Below are positions 12,111-23,559 of a DNA stretch of 64,000 nucleotides, in pieces. The stretch's first letter is position 1. Each line of letters opens with the position of its first letter. The notes under the pieces were generated by a model. It searched no databases, was not told the DNA's origin, and worked only from the letters and a program-made list of their open reading frames with translations. Source of the DNA: Tamarix chinensis (Eukaryota; Streptophyta; Magnoliopsida; Caryophyllales; Tamaricaceae); the NCBI GenBank assembly GCA_030549775.1, contig CM060171.1, positions 2,472,001 to 2,536,000 of the forward strand. Reading direction: 5' to 3'. The translations under genes were made by a program, and so were the position numbers.

Positions 12111-14852
12111 TATTATTATCATTATAATTTAATACTATTACAAATATTATTATTGTTAACTTTTCTTTTGTCAATATTTCATAACCACTAATTTAATGTC
12201 ACTACTAGCATTATTAATATAAGAATTACTATGGCCACTACTTTTATATTACTTATGCTACTATTATTATTATTGCTAGGGTTTTGGTTGATATTAGTAT
12301 TATCACTAAAACTAATAATATTATTATTATTATTAAGATTGAAACTATTACCTCTAACACTATAAATATCACTATGACTACTTAAACATAAGCCATGATG
12401 ACTATTAAGAATTATTTTGGTTAGTAGTAGCATGAGTAATTATTTTGAGAATAATAACTCTACTCTTAATTATAAAACTACTATTACCGTTATTAGCCTT
12501 AATAGTAGAGTATGATAAGGTAAGGTATAAATAATGGTAATCTTTGGTAGGAGGGAGATTAACCCATAGTATTTTTCCCTTATAGGTGAATCAAGCCAAA
12601 ACCCTAAGGAGGCATAGGAGCGTGCTCCAAGCCCCGCGTCGTTTTAGGTAAAGATGTAGCTAAGGTCCTTGTGTGTTGTGTGACTTGTTTGTCTTGGATG
12701 CTATATATCATGCTATGTCGTGCATCGTATGATTGTCATTAACATGTCTTATGCGTAGCGTAGCTTGGAGTTGAGGTATGTTTGTGTGTTTCATTATGGC
12801 ATGAGCATGATATGTATATATGGTGATATTGATATGATATGATATAGCCCTCTAGGACATGCATGCTAGGACAATTGATAATATGATATGGGGATGAAAG
12901 GATAAAAAGAAAGAAAATGGGAAGTGAGTTCACTAAGGGGGATATGAGGTTGACCAAACTACCTTATGATCCATGAGAGGGAAATAAAGAGGAAGAAATG
13001 ACCAAAATGAATGAGAGATGGGAACCATGCATGGGGATTCTAGGGTTCGCATAGGGACTTCGAGAGTTTGCATGGGGTGGATAAAACTTGCATGGGGATG
13101 ATCTTTACATGAGAAAAGTTGTTTTAGGATGTAAATAAACTAAGGGGAGAGTTGTGGAGTGGTTGGAGACTTGGATGAAAATAGTACGTAGGTTAGTGTA
13201 AGGATGTATAAGGGACCTGATTAGGGCTTTGGGAGGAAGTAGTAATCTAGGAAATGTGGAAGTAAAAGTGAATAAGGGAGAGTGGAGTATGGGTTAAGAG
13301 TGGGAATCTATTCTACAAGGGGTGAGTATGGGTGCTATGGGAGAGAAGAGATATTGGGTGAAAAAGAGAGAGGTTCCTTGTGGGAGAAGAAAGGTACTAG
13401 GGTTGAAGTGGCCAACTAGGGTTTTGGTCACATGTGGAATCGAGGGGTAAAGTGATATGATTTGGGATTGGATCTAAATAAGATAAGGTATGGGGTGATA
13501 AACGAAGTAATGGTAGTGTGAGTAAGAGAGAGTTGGGCCACATTAGTCCAATTAGGGTTTTTAAGGGAAAATCCTAGAGGGTGATAGTAGGTGGAGTTGA
13601 TGTCATGAGGTGTTGGGCCTAACCCACACCCATAGGAGTTGGGTTTTTTATTATATGTAAGTGTAAGGGGAAATGGATGTCTGGGCGTGATAAAGGGTGC
13701 AGGAGTCTCAAGATATGGGAAAGGCCCCCCTTGGGAGAATAGAAGTAGAAGGTTGTTAACATGCATGTCAATGGTGAAAAGATTTATCTAATAAGACATG
13801 AATAAGATAGTAATCACTTAAAGAGTAAGATTGTTGAGCCAGGTCCAAACCGATCCATCGGCATAATAGTGGCCAAGTACCGGGGTGCCTTGGAGATCGA
13901 TCTATCGGCATATAATAGTGGTTAGGTGCGTTCTACCCTATAAGTGATCGATCCAGCGGCTATAATTGTTGGGGATCCCAAGCTCAACAAACCAAACATT
14001 AAGTTGCCAATGAATTATGGGAAAGATACTATGTAATTGTAGTGAAACACCATGAGAGTCGGGGCCATACCGATCCACCGGCATAATAGTGGCCAGAAGC
14101 GTTCTTCCCTATAAGTGACCGATCCACTGGCTATAATAGTAGGGTTCCCACACTCGCATGGATTAATAAAGATTATGGTGTGAAACGACCATATTTACTA
14201 GAGATCCAAAGAATAAGTCTAACTGGACCATAGCTATCCTCCATTATCTATGTTATTGTATGTTGTCTATATGACCATGTCACATACGTGACATTGTATG
14301 TTTGTATGTTTGTCCCTAGTACATGGTTACCTTACTCGGTACGTAGTGTATTGATCACCCGTTTCATAGGTGTTGCTCATTCCCACGAGTAGAAGACCCA
14401 TCTGAGCTTGTGCAGGTAGGGGATGACATCTTCGATGCCTATAACACTTACAAGGCATCGGGTGGGGCGGAGCGTTGAGCCTAGATCTGACTTGGGGATC
14501 GAGAGCGACTCAGCCAGACTCTATTTTCTTTTATTGAACCATGTATCATTTTATTCTAGTTATGTGATATCGTACGATGCTTTATGTTTTGAAAAACTCT
14601 AGTCACTTAATCTTTGGATTGTAATTCTAAACCACACTTTGATTTCTGTATGATTTGTGTTTTTATTAATGATTTGTGCTTGGCATTAACCTGTTTAGCC
14701 TTAACACTTAGTACTGAAACGGTAAGAGTGAACCGATCTGGTACTAAGTGTGGCAGTAATGCCTCATGAATTTACGGTTTTATTATTTCACTTCCGTCAA
14801 ACCTTTTTTAATTAAATGAATTTTTTTGGTAGTAAATTTTGGAGGTTTTACA

Positions 14853-14857
14853 CATAT
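14853..14857 (+). repeat. Target-site duplication CATAT, right copy of solo LTR B
   Basis: CATAT directly follows the terminal CA of solo LTR B and leads back into LTR A sequence. Confidence 0.85.
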
Positions 14858-15790
14858 AATAGTAGTTAGGGCATGTTGCCCTATACGTGACCGATCCATC
14901 GGTTGTAATACTTAAAGTGGAACACCATGCGAGTAGAGGCCAGACTGATTCGCCGACGTATAATAGTGGTTAGGGTATGTTACCCTATAAGTGACCGATC
15001 CACAACTATAAAAAGTGGCTAGGTGCCGGAGTACCCTGGAGACCGATCCACCGGCTAAAATAGTGGGGTTCCCGTACTTGCATGGAATTGATAAAGAGCA
15101 TGGTGTGGAATGAATATTCGTAAGAGATTAATTAAGTAATTAATTCGGACTATAAATAGCCTTTGATTATTATTTCTATGAAGTGATTGTATGTTGTTTA
15201 TTATTATTATTGGATTTGAATTATGTGCTTATATATATTGGCCTTAGTGCATAGTTACCTTACTCCGTACGTAGCGTACTGATCACCCTTTTTATGGGTG
15301 CTACTCATTCCTATGACTAGGAGGCCCTTCTAATTATATGCAGGTGGGCGATACCTTCTTCGATGCCATTGATGTCCATGGGGCATCATGCGGAACTGAG
15401 TGATGATCTTGGGCTGGTTCGATTATCAGAGTGGCGTGGTCGGTTTCCCTTCATATGATATTATTATTCCTTTCTATCATTACTTCCTTGTATTAATTTT
15501 TTCATAACGACTTTAATGCTTGTAGATATTATTTCCTTTCAAGGAACCTTGAATTTGCACTTTGGATTTATGTAAACTGTTATGCGTATTCTGATTTTTG
15601 TATTGTGAAATTTTAGCTTAAGTATTAATTTAAGTTTAACAATAATTATTTTTGCCTTAGTACTTGGTACTAGAGTGGTAGGAGTGAATCGGTCTAGTAC
15701 TAAGTGTGGCGGTAACATCACTAGAATTCACGGGTTTTTAATTTAAGTGTTTCGATTTAAAAAAATAATAGTAAATTTTGGGGTGTTACA
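14853..15790 (+). repeat. LTR A (5' LTR), second segment
   Basis: LTR A continues after the nested insertion. It has several gaccgatcca.cggc / ataatagtgg motifs (14858-15065) and a block near 15260-15330 with tactcattcctatgactagg that LTR B and LTR C share. It ends ttttggggtgttaca at 15790, the mirror image of the tgtaacacccc start of antisense LTR C. Confidence 0.85.
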
Positions 15791-15793
15791 AGT

Positions 15794-15805
15794 TGGTATC
15801 AGAGC
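15794..15805 (+). other. Primer-binding site, tRNA-iMet type
   Basis: TGGTATCAGAGC starts three bases after the LTR end. It is the standard PBS complementary to the 3' end of plant initiator tRNA-Met, and it fixes the boundary between LTR A and the internal region. A second partial agttggtatca occurs near 15850. Confidence 0.9.
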
Positions 15806-16197
15806 AGGTTTTGACCACTCTTCCGTTTTTAAACTTTTTAAGCTGATACTACAAGTTGGTATCATTTTTAAAATGAATTTGATATGCTTTTCCCTGATTT
15901 GAAATGTTTTTGAACCCAAAAAGACTTTTCATTTTTAAACGTTCTAAGTCTGACCATGGTGAGAAACAAAGGGTAGACTAGGAGTTTTTTTATAAGAAAA
16001 GTGGTACGTGATCATAGTATACCCAGTTAATTGCGATTGTGGCCCTAGTCATAAGCGGGGTAGACTCCTTATTAAGTTTATTTTTAAGGGGATAGTTGAT
16101 ATAAGTATGAGTGTTAGTGTGGTATTCCTGGCCACTTAGAATATTCTATCCTTAACCCGAGGAACTAGAAGAGACTTTGGGGACGAAGTTTGTTTTT

Positions 16198-16210
16198 AAG
16201 GGGGTAGTAA
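16198..16210 (+). other. Polypurine tract
   Basis: AAGGGGGTAGTAA directly before the TGAAATG start of the 3' LTR. This is the expected priming site for plus-strand synthesis. Confidence 0.7.
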
Positions 16211-17103
16211 TGAAATGATCCAAAACTTTTTTTAAAGAATTTTAGTTAAATAAGGATTTATTAGGGAAATTAATTAAATAAATTATTTTTTTATAAAAGG
16301 AAATTAATTAGGAAAAATTAAGAAGAAATTTATAAATATTTTAATGAGGAAAAATTAGGGTGTTTTGCTAATTAAAATATATTTTAGGAAAAATCTTTCA
16401 AAAATTCTAAAATAGCATAAAAAGGGAATTAAATATTATTTTATTTAAATATTATTATTTTTAAATATCCAAAATATCCAAAATAATTTAAATACACCAA
16501 CCCACCTATTTTTCTTTTTCCTTTTTCCTTTTCTTTCTTCCTTTTTCTTTCTTTTCTTTCTTTTTCTTCCTTTTTCCTTTTCTTTTCCTCCTCTTTCCCC
16601 CGAAACAGGCCTAGCTTCCCGTGGCCCAAACTTTCCTTTTCTTTCTTCCTTTGGCGGCCCAGAACGCCATGCCGTTCTTTTCTTCTTTATTCCCCAGAAC
16701 GCAGCGTTTCATTTAAAAATTTTACCGCCCTCGCCAGTTTGGTTCTCTTCCTCTTCTTTTCTTTTCTTCTTTCTTCCCCAACTGCCTAGTCCATGCTGCC
16801 CTCTCCTCCTCCTTCTTCGTCCTTCCTCTTTTCCCTTCGTTGACCTATAACTCCGCCCACCTTTTCGAGAGTTTTGCCGCCGGTTACGCCAGTTTTGTTC
16901 TATCGTTTCTTCTCCTCTCACTTCCCCCTAACTTGCCAGTCAGATCCACTCCCGTCTCTTCTCTCACAAACTCCCCCTTTTCCCTTGGCCAACCGCAAGG
17001 CACGACGATGTCGTGCACCGACCTGTAGTCGCCGCCGGTGATCCCTAACCCATCTGCCCTACTCTCCCATCATCCCTATGACCTTATCTTCTCCCTTTAG
17101 CCC

Positions 17104-17111
17104 TATAAATA
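17104..17111 (+). promoter_or_regulatory. LTR A' TATA box
   Basis: TATAAATA followed by cccctaacc, the same context as at 7417. Confidence 0.65.
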
Positions 17112-17784
17112 CCCCTAACCACCATTAACTAGAGACTTTTTCCTGAAAGCTTGAAATTCACTCTCGTGCGCCACCGCCACTTCAGACGCTTCTTTCGCCG
17201 CCGTCATCCAACTTCGTTGCCCACTCCACCCACCTAAGTACTCCCTACACCACCCTCTAACTAACTACATCGTCCTTTTCCTTTGATTTTCTCTGCATGA
17301 GCCACTCTGACTGTGTAAAGTAGTCCCCTCGTCCCGCCCTTTCTTCCTCATCCACCGCCCTTTGCACCACCATTAACCACTAATTTCGTTCCCACCACTG
17401 CCCCTTATACCTCGCAAAAAGGCCTGTAGACCCTCCTCTATCTCTTCCTACTCTTTTTTCCCCTCTTCCTCCCTCTCCTCCTCTCTTTATCTTCTTCTTC
17501 CACTTTTGGCCATCACTACCGTTGCCGTGCGTCACCACCTTCATTCTACTCCTCTTCCTATAAGCAGTCACAAACACCCCTATTTCCACTTTCATTCTCC
17601 CTCTCCTTTTCTTAGCCCTCAACTTTTCTCATTTTCTTCTCTTTTTCCAAGCACTGCAGTGCACCACCGCCGGTGTCGCCTGCCACCACCAACCTAAGGT
17701 GGAACCCTAAACCCTCTCAACCCTTTTTCACTATTTGTACAAGCCTTATTTATTTTATTTTATTTTTTTCAATTATTTCAAATA

Positions 17785-17851
<67 letters not shown>
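17785..17851. repeat. (CTA)n microsatellite in LTR A'
   Basis: About 22 perfect ACT/CTA units. The matching position of LTR A has only five or so, so this run expanded or contracted after insertion. Confidence 0.9.
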
Positions 17852-17852
<1 letters not shown>

Positions 17853-17913
17853 ATGTTATTATTGTTATTTATATTGAGAGCCAAAGCCCTATTCTATTTT
17901 TATTTCAAATATT

Positions 17914-17944
<31 letters not shown>

Positions 17945-19830
17945 CTATTTTAAAGTAAGATCGAAACCCTACTTTACCTTACTCTCAGTTTGTGATATTA
18001 GTACTACTACTACTGCTACTTCGTAATCACTATTATTGTTTCATTATTATTATTAATATTTTTATTATTAATGTTACTAATATTATTATTAGTATTATTT
18101 TGGTGAAGGGACGAAGCCTTATTCCATCATTTATTTCAAATCATATTATTATTATTATTAGTAGTAGTATTATTATTTTTACTATTATTATTATTATCAT
18201 TATTATTTTTAGTATCATTAATATTATTGTTAGGGTCAAGTCTTCAAACCTTATATTATCAATTTTTATAATATTAATATTATTTCTTGTATCTTTAGCA
18301 AATTTAATAATTAGTTAATGTCATTATTATTATTATGTTATTATTTTATCAAAAAACCTAGTCTTAGAATAAATTAGTAAATAATAGTATTTTTGGTAGG
18401 AGATAATCTAATATTTAGCTTTTCCTTCATATAGGTGAGACCAGTCAAAGCCCTAAGGAGGCATGAGAGTGTGCTCCAAGACCGGATTGGTTTTAGGTAA
18501 GGGTGTAGCTAAGGCTGCTTGTATGTAATGTGTTTTACATGCCTTGTATGCCATATGCCATGTTATATGATGTATTTTATGTGTATTGTTATAACTAATA
18601 TATGTTCAGTATGATTTAGAGTTGAGGTATGTTCATGTGTTATTTTATGGCATGTGTATAATATGTATAAGTTATGTTTTTGATGTGAAATGATGTGGCC
18701 CATAAGACATGCATGCCAGGTTATGTAATATGATGATATGGAGTGAAATGATGTGGAGTTGACCTAAGTGTTGCATGGTCATGAGTAGAGGAATCTAGGA
18801 TTTTCATGGAGGAATATAGGGTTTTGAATAGAGGAATTTAGGGTTTGTCTGCATGAATCTAGGGTTTGCATGGGAGAATCTAAGTACATAAAGAAGAATC
18901 TAGGGTTTAAATGGGATAATTTAGGGTTTCACGTGGGAGTTTTAGGATTTTGCATAAAAAAGTTTGAAGGGTTGCATGAGATATATGGAGTCTGTATGGG
19001 AATAAATTTTACGTATGGAAAGTTGATATGAGGTGTGGGAAAGATAATGGAAGTGTTGTTTGGGTGTGGTATGCTTTGACTGAAAAATAGTACGTGGGAG
19101 TGTGGGACTGTATAAGGGTATATAGGAGACCGAGCTAGGGTTTGGTGTGACTAGTTAGGGTTTGGTGTGGCTATTTGGGTTTTTATAGTCATGCGTGTAC
19201 TTAGTAGTAAAGAGTAATGGTGAATGGGTTGTGATGGGTGGTGTGTTAAAATAATTTGAGTTGTGTAAGGTGGAGTAGGATGGGCCATTTAGGTTTAAAT
19301 TAGGGTTTTGGAATAAAACCCTAGAGTGAGACGGTGAGTGGACTTTAAAGGGTAAGGTAGTGGGCCTTGACCTACGTTCGTGGGAAATGGGCTCTAGTGT
19401 GAGTCAAGGTAAGGAGGAAAGGGTGTAGGGTTGAGTTAGGAGGTATTTGAGTCTTATGATGTGGGACAGGGCCTTTGGAGGATAACCACAGAGAGAGTTA
19501 GTCATACATATTTAGGGTTAAATTCTGAATAAGACACTTAAGATATTACTTATGTAAAGTGAAAGAGTATTGAGCCAGGCCCAAACCGATCAATGAGCAT
19601 AATAGTGGCTAAGTGCTGGGGTATCCTGGAGACCGATCCACCAGTATATAATAGTGGTTAGGGCATATTGCCCTATGTGTGACCAATCTACCGGTTATAA
19701 TAGTGGGGGATCCCGAGCTCAATAAACCAAACCTTAAAGTTTGCTAAGACACGTAAAATGCAATGAGTACTTACAGTGGAACACCGTGAGAGCAGGGGCC
19801 AAACCAATCCACCGGCTATAATAGTGGCCA

Positions 19831-21720
19831 AATGTCATAATCAATCAATATCTATGGCTCTATCACGCACATTCCTAGATAAACATTACTATATGCCATG
19901 CCTACATCAAATGTAAACTTTGTTATGTATATAGTTTTAGTAAGTGTATTAAATAAACAATAAAATGTATATGATGTTAAAATTTAAGTTCAATTTTAAT
20001 AATCTTACAATTGATCACCTTCAAGTGAAAAGTTCTAAGATAAATCTAACTCACTACATAATCTTTCTTATAAAAATAAAATAATAAATACACCTCACAT
20101 ATTTTTTATGAATATAATTATAAAAATTTATTCTCTCTAGTATAGTTTCAAGATTTCAAGAAATCTATTTTTTTTATGAATATTGAATCATTACTAGTTA
20201 CTTTTGCTAGATTTGTACACCTTTTTAATCAATTAGTGGTTTTAATAGTTATTTAAAAACGAAGACTAATACGTATCTCAATTTTGGTTAAATTTCCAAT
20301 AAAAATATTAAAAAAATGGATATAGTATTCTTTTAAAGAAAAAATTTCAACGGAATTATTTTAAAATTTCAGTATAAAGAGTATTGCTATAAACTTTAAA
20401 TATTGATGCACAATAACCCTAAACGCATAAAATGGTGAAATTTTATTCCATAATTGTCAAAAAAAAAATTATATACTTGTTAGAAAATTTTCCACATAGC
20501 TATTCAAAATTTATTACATATTTATTGAAAAACCGTCACATAGTTATTGAAAAGTAGTAACATATCTGTTGAAAAACTAATACAAAATTAAATAAAATTT
20601 ATTGCAATGATTGTTGAAAAATAACAAATATCACATATTTGTTAAAAATTCAGTAAAACAATGATGAAAAATTATTATGATAGTTAAAAATCTTTACAAT
20701 AGTGTTAAAAAGTCACTATATATGCGATATTTTTGTTATAAATTGTAAACAATTACCATATAATTGTTAGAAAGCGCCACATAATCATTAAAACATCTAT
20801 AATATAAAGGTAAAATTTTCTATTAAAATAATTGTTGAGAAATCATCACATATTTGTTAAAAAATCATTACAACATGATAAAAAAATCATTACAATAGTT
20901 GTTGAAAAATAATCAAATTGTTGAAATTTAGTACAACAATGATGATAATTTTTATTATAATTGTTAAAGAATTTTATCACATAGCTATTGAAAGTTCACC
21001 ACATAGTTATTGAAAAATACTACATCATCGTAGAATGATTTGTATAACAATGGTGAAAATTTCCCTTAAAAAATTTGTCGAAAAATTATTTTTTATGTTA
21101 TATTATAATAATACAGGTCTCTGTGTATAGAAAAAAAAATGAGAAGAATTTTAATATTTTTTTTAAAAAGTTAAACATATTATAAAACTGTCACCTTTAT
21201 AAAATAAAAAAGTTATGAATATTTACAAAAGCTTACACCATAAAATTTGTCTATACATTCCACTAGGTTCATAACATTTTACCAAATTTTACTTAGGTAC
21301 TATGTGATTCAAACAATTCCATTTAGGCAAAATGGTGAAATTTTCTATAATAAATATATATATATTTCTACGATTAATTGGAAAAATCTAAATATTTTGA
21401 ATATTTCTTTGATTTTTGTGAAAATTTTAAGATTTTAATGTTTGTTTTTGAAAAAATCTAGAGAATTTCAAAAGTAGAAATAAATTAAATTGTATATTTA
21501 GAATTTTCCATTTCAACTTACTAAAATATTTATTATTTTAGTAATCTAATACTAAAAGTATTAATAAGAATGTATTAAAGTAAACATAAATTACTAAACA
21601 CATGACACCCAAGAAATTAGTTGAAACATATGGTAGCTAAGTGAAACATAACCAACTCTTATAATAACTAAGTAGAATTTTTCCGCACACCAAAAAAAAT
21701 ATATATTAAGTCGTACAAAA
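19831..21720 (+). repeat. Dispersed/tandem AT-rich repeat, first long copy
   Basis: 19831-20300 is closely matched at about 24060-24445 and more loosely at 21800-22120. 20308-21690 is the long version of the repeat at 4518-5062. The 20500-21070 stretch is a degenerate array of phrases like cacatagttattgaaaaa and attgttgaaaaat. No gene is seen. Confidence 0.6.
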
Positions 21721-22522
21721 CTAGTTGAAACCACGACATTCAATGTTTTGAAGCTTTTAAACTTACGTATATCTCACACCTAGGGATGTACGTACTCCCA
21801 AATGTTATAATCAATTAATATGCATATTTATATTATGCACATTCTAAAATAATCATTATATCACATACCTACATAAATTAAAATTTTGTAATGTAAATAA
21901 TTTTAGTTAGTATATTAAATAACTAATAAGATATACATGATGTTTACATTTAAGTTGAGTTTTAATGGTCTTATAATTACTCAAATCTAATTTTTTTCAA
22001 GGATATTGAACCATCTTGAGTTACTTTTGTTCTATTTTTACATCTCTAAATTTAATAAGTGGTTTTAATAATTATTTTAAAAAATAAAGATGTACCTCAA
22101 ATTCAGTTAAATTTCTAATAATATGTTTGAGATAATTCTAAGGGTTATGATTAAAATTTTAAAATAAAAACATTGAACATTTATTAATATAAATTAATGT
22201 GTGTACTTACAGGGCATTTTCATGTTCATATTATTTTAATAAATAAATTAAATGCTTATTTATGATGGCTGTAGTTGTAAAATTAAGATTATTAGTTTTA
22301 ATTTTTTTTTTCTAACGACTAAACATGAGACGTAAAAGTCGGATGAAGCGTCGTCACTCGTCACCCATTCCCTCCCCAAAATGTTACGGTACTTACCCTG
22401 TTACCCATGGGCCAACCCGACGTAATCAGATGCAGTCAATTCGATCAGCGCAGTTGTGGGTCTTTGGTGAACGAGGAAAAGCGGGAAAAAGGCAAAAAGA
22501 CACATCGACCACTCGTAGTCTG

Positions 22523-22530
22523 TGTACGAT
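22523..22530 (+). repeat. 8-bp target-site duplication of the hAT MITE, left copy
   Basis: TGTACGAT is repeated perfectly at 22901-22908. Confidence 0.9.
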
Positions 22531-22900
22531 TAGGGCTGTTGACAAACCAAACCGGCTCGCGAGCTTTTTGGGCTCGGCTCATTAACGGCTCGGCTCGGCT
22601 CGGTTCGATTATTAAACAAGCTTAAAAATTTGGCTCGAGCTCGGCTCGATTATTAAACAAATCAAGCTTGAGCCTAATAAATTTAGGCTCGAGCTCGTTT
22701 AGAATGCAAAAGCTCGTGAGCTCGGCTCGTTTACCACCAAAGCTCGAGAGTCGGCTCGTTAAAAGTTCGGCTCGACTCGTTAAAATCTCGGCTCGTTTAT
22801 AAACAAACCAAGCTCAAGCTTTATTTTTAGGCTCGTTTAGTAAATGAGCCAAGCCCAAGCCTACCCTGGCTCGGCTCGATTCGGTTCGTTAACAGCCCTA
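22531..22900. mobile_element. Non-autonomous hAT-type MITE, 370 bp
   Basis: The termini are inverted: TAGGGCTGTTGACAAACC at the left and GGTTCGTTAACAGCCCTA at the right. Each side is flanked by the same 8 bp TGTACGAT (22523-22530 and 22901-22908). An 8-bp duplication with TAGGG-type ends is characteristic of the hAT superfamily. The interior is made of repeated ggctcggctcg / gagctcg phrases and has no transposase. The empty site can be read directly from the flanks. Confidence 0.9.
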
Positions 22901-23177
22901 TGTACGATCGAGCAAAGGTGACTCAGGAATGGAAAAAGGAAAAGAGCCAACGAGCGTGCATAGGATTCTCTTGGGGCGCTCCAGCGAAGCATGGAAACGC
23001 GGGTATGACACGGTCCAGACTCCAGCGAACCCCAAATGTTTCAAAAATTTGGAACGGTCCAAACTTAAAAGGAAAAAATATATTTTATATGTTAATAAAT
23101 ATTAATATACGGAGATGTCTTTGTATATTTATATATTTAAATATAAAAAGTAAATTTAATACTGAAAGTATATTAAT

Positions 23178-23180
<3 letters not shown>

Positions 23181-23216
<36 letters not shown>
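23181..23216. repeat. (AT)n microsatellite
   Basis: About 18 AT units immediately outside the left arm of the hairpin at 23217-23504. Confidence 0.9.
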
Positions 23217-23220
<4 letters not shown>

Positions 23221-23504
23221 ATAAATATGAGTGTAACCTTTGATTTAAGATTATAAGGAGATGGGATTAAATATAAAAATATTAATTTTAAAAAAATTAA
23301 GAAACGAAGATGAGAGAAAATAATAAACAAATAATATCTTATTTGTTCATATATATATATATATATATATATATTATTTTAAATCTATTATTTGTTTATT
23401 ATTTTCTCTCATCTTCGTTTCTTAATTTTTTTAAACTTAATATTTTTATATTTAATCCCATCTCCTTATAATCTTAAATCAAAGGTTACACTCATATTTA
23501 TTTC
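23217..23504. repeat. Long inverted repeat (foldback) with arms of about 120 bp
   Basis: The left arm runs about 23217-23338 (from ..ataaatatgagtgtaacct to ..aataataaacaaataat). The right arm, about 23386-23504, is its near-perfect reverse complement. Landmark pairs are aaggagatgggatt/aatcccatctcctt and aaacgaagatgagag/ctctcatcttcgttt. A loop of about 45 bp contains (AT)n. The structure could be a foldback MITE or a small-RNA hairpin precursor. No target-site duplication is evident. Confidence 0.85.
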
Positions 23505-23559
23505 ACACACAGACATCCAATCCACACATTTGAGCCCTCTTTTGTGTTAGGTATTTATT

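Larger units (their letters stand above)
9963..14852 (+). mobile_element. Solo LTR B, 4.89 kb, nested in LTR A
   Basis: The sequence starts TGAAATACCCCAAAATCC and ends GGAGGTTTTACA. It is flanked on both sides by the same 5 bp CATAT (9958-9962 and 14853-14857). LTR A resumes immediately afterwards with ataatagtagttagggcat, which matches the uninterrupted 3' LTR at about 19650. Its internal order is the same as LTR A: AT-rich U3, C-rich block, TATA box, microsatellites, the accgatccaccgg motif cluster (13845-14150) and a conserved tail with cattcccacgagtagaag. A single LTR with a target-site duplication is the classic product of LTR-LTR recombination. It is more diverged from LTR A than the two A LTRs are from each other. 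Confidence 0.9.
15791..16210 (+). pseudogene. Remnant internal domain of a gypsy element (gag start joined to pol end)
   Basis: Only 420 bp separate the PBS from the 3' LTR. A short start-like stretch near 15956 (accATGGTGAGAAACAAAGGG, then a stop) resembles the usual start of gypsy gag. The region ends with ggggacgaagtttgttttta plus a purine tract, which resembles the usual ending of gypsy pol (…GDEVCF-stop). The interior, with protease, RT, RNase H and integrase, is lost. I infer a large internal deletion. Confidence 0.65.
6534..19830 (+). mobile_element. Ty3/gypsy-type element A with giant LTRs, internally deleted, containing nested solo LTR B
   Basis: The element has a 5' LTR at 6534-9962 continued at 14853-15790, an internal remnant at 15791-16210, and a 3' LTR at 16211-19830. 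The two LTRs start with near-identical sequence (tgaaatg..ccaaaac, then a shared run of a few hundred bases). The 3' LTR ends abruptly in an accgg-ctataatagtgg motif, about 820 bp short of the 5' LTR's terminus. Without the nested insertion the 5' LTR is about 4.36 kb. No gag-pol survives. Giant LTRs around a tiny interior recall LARD-type derivatives, but the PBS, gag start and pol end suggest a deleted gypsy element. Family assignment is inference. Confidence 0.8.
16211..19830 (+). repeat. LTR A' (3' LTR), truncated
   Basis: It starts TGAAATGATCC and matches LTR A in order. The C-rich block is at 16500-17720, TATA at 17104, microsatellites at 17750-18330, the ggtaagggtgtagctaagg block at about 18496, and accgatc..ccag / ataatagtgg motifs at 19587-19830. 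It then switches without a terminal CA into the dispersed repeat starting aatgtcataatcaatcaat. About 820 bp of the 3' end is missing. Confidence 0.8.
22385..23040 (+). repeat. Recurrent non-coding module, copy b (orphan, interrupted by a MITE)
   Basis: It contains catgggccaacccgacgtaa (also near 2579 in copy a), gatcagcgcagttg, gtgaacgagg and cataggattctcttggggcg, in the same order as copies c, d and e. The hAT MITE at 22531-22900 splits it. An open stretch of 86 codons from 22325 crosses the MITE boundary and is not a gene. Confidence 0.65.

Noticed and set aside
11676..12174. Asn/Ile-rich ORFs on both strands in the microsatellite block of LTR B
   Set aside because: They are translations of trinucleotide repeats, not genes.
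22325..22625. Two overlapping plus-strand ORFs of 72-86 codons
   Set aside because: They run across the border of the hAT MITE, so the reading frames are an accident of the insertion.
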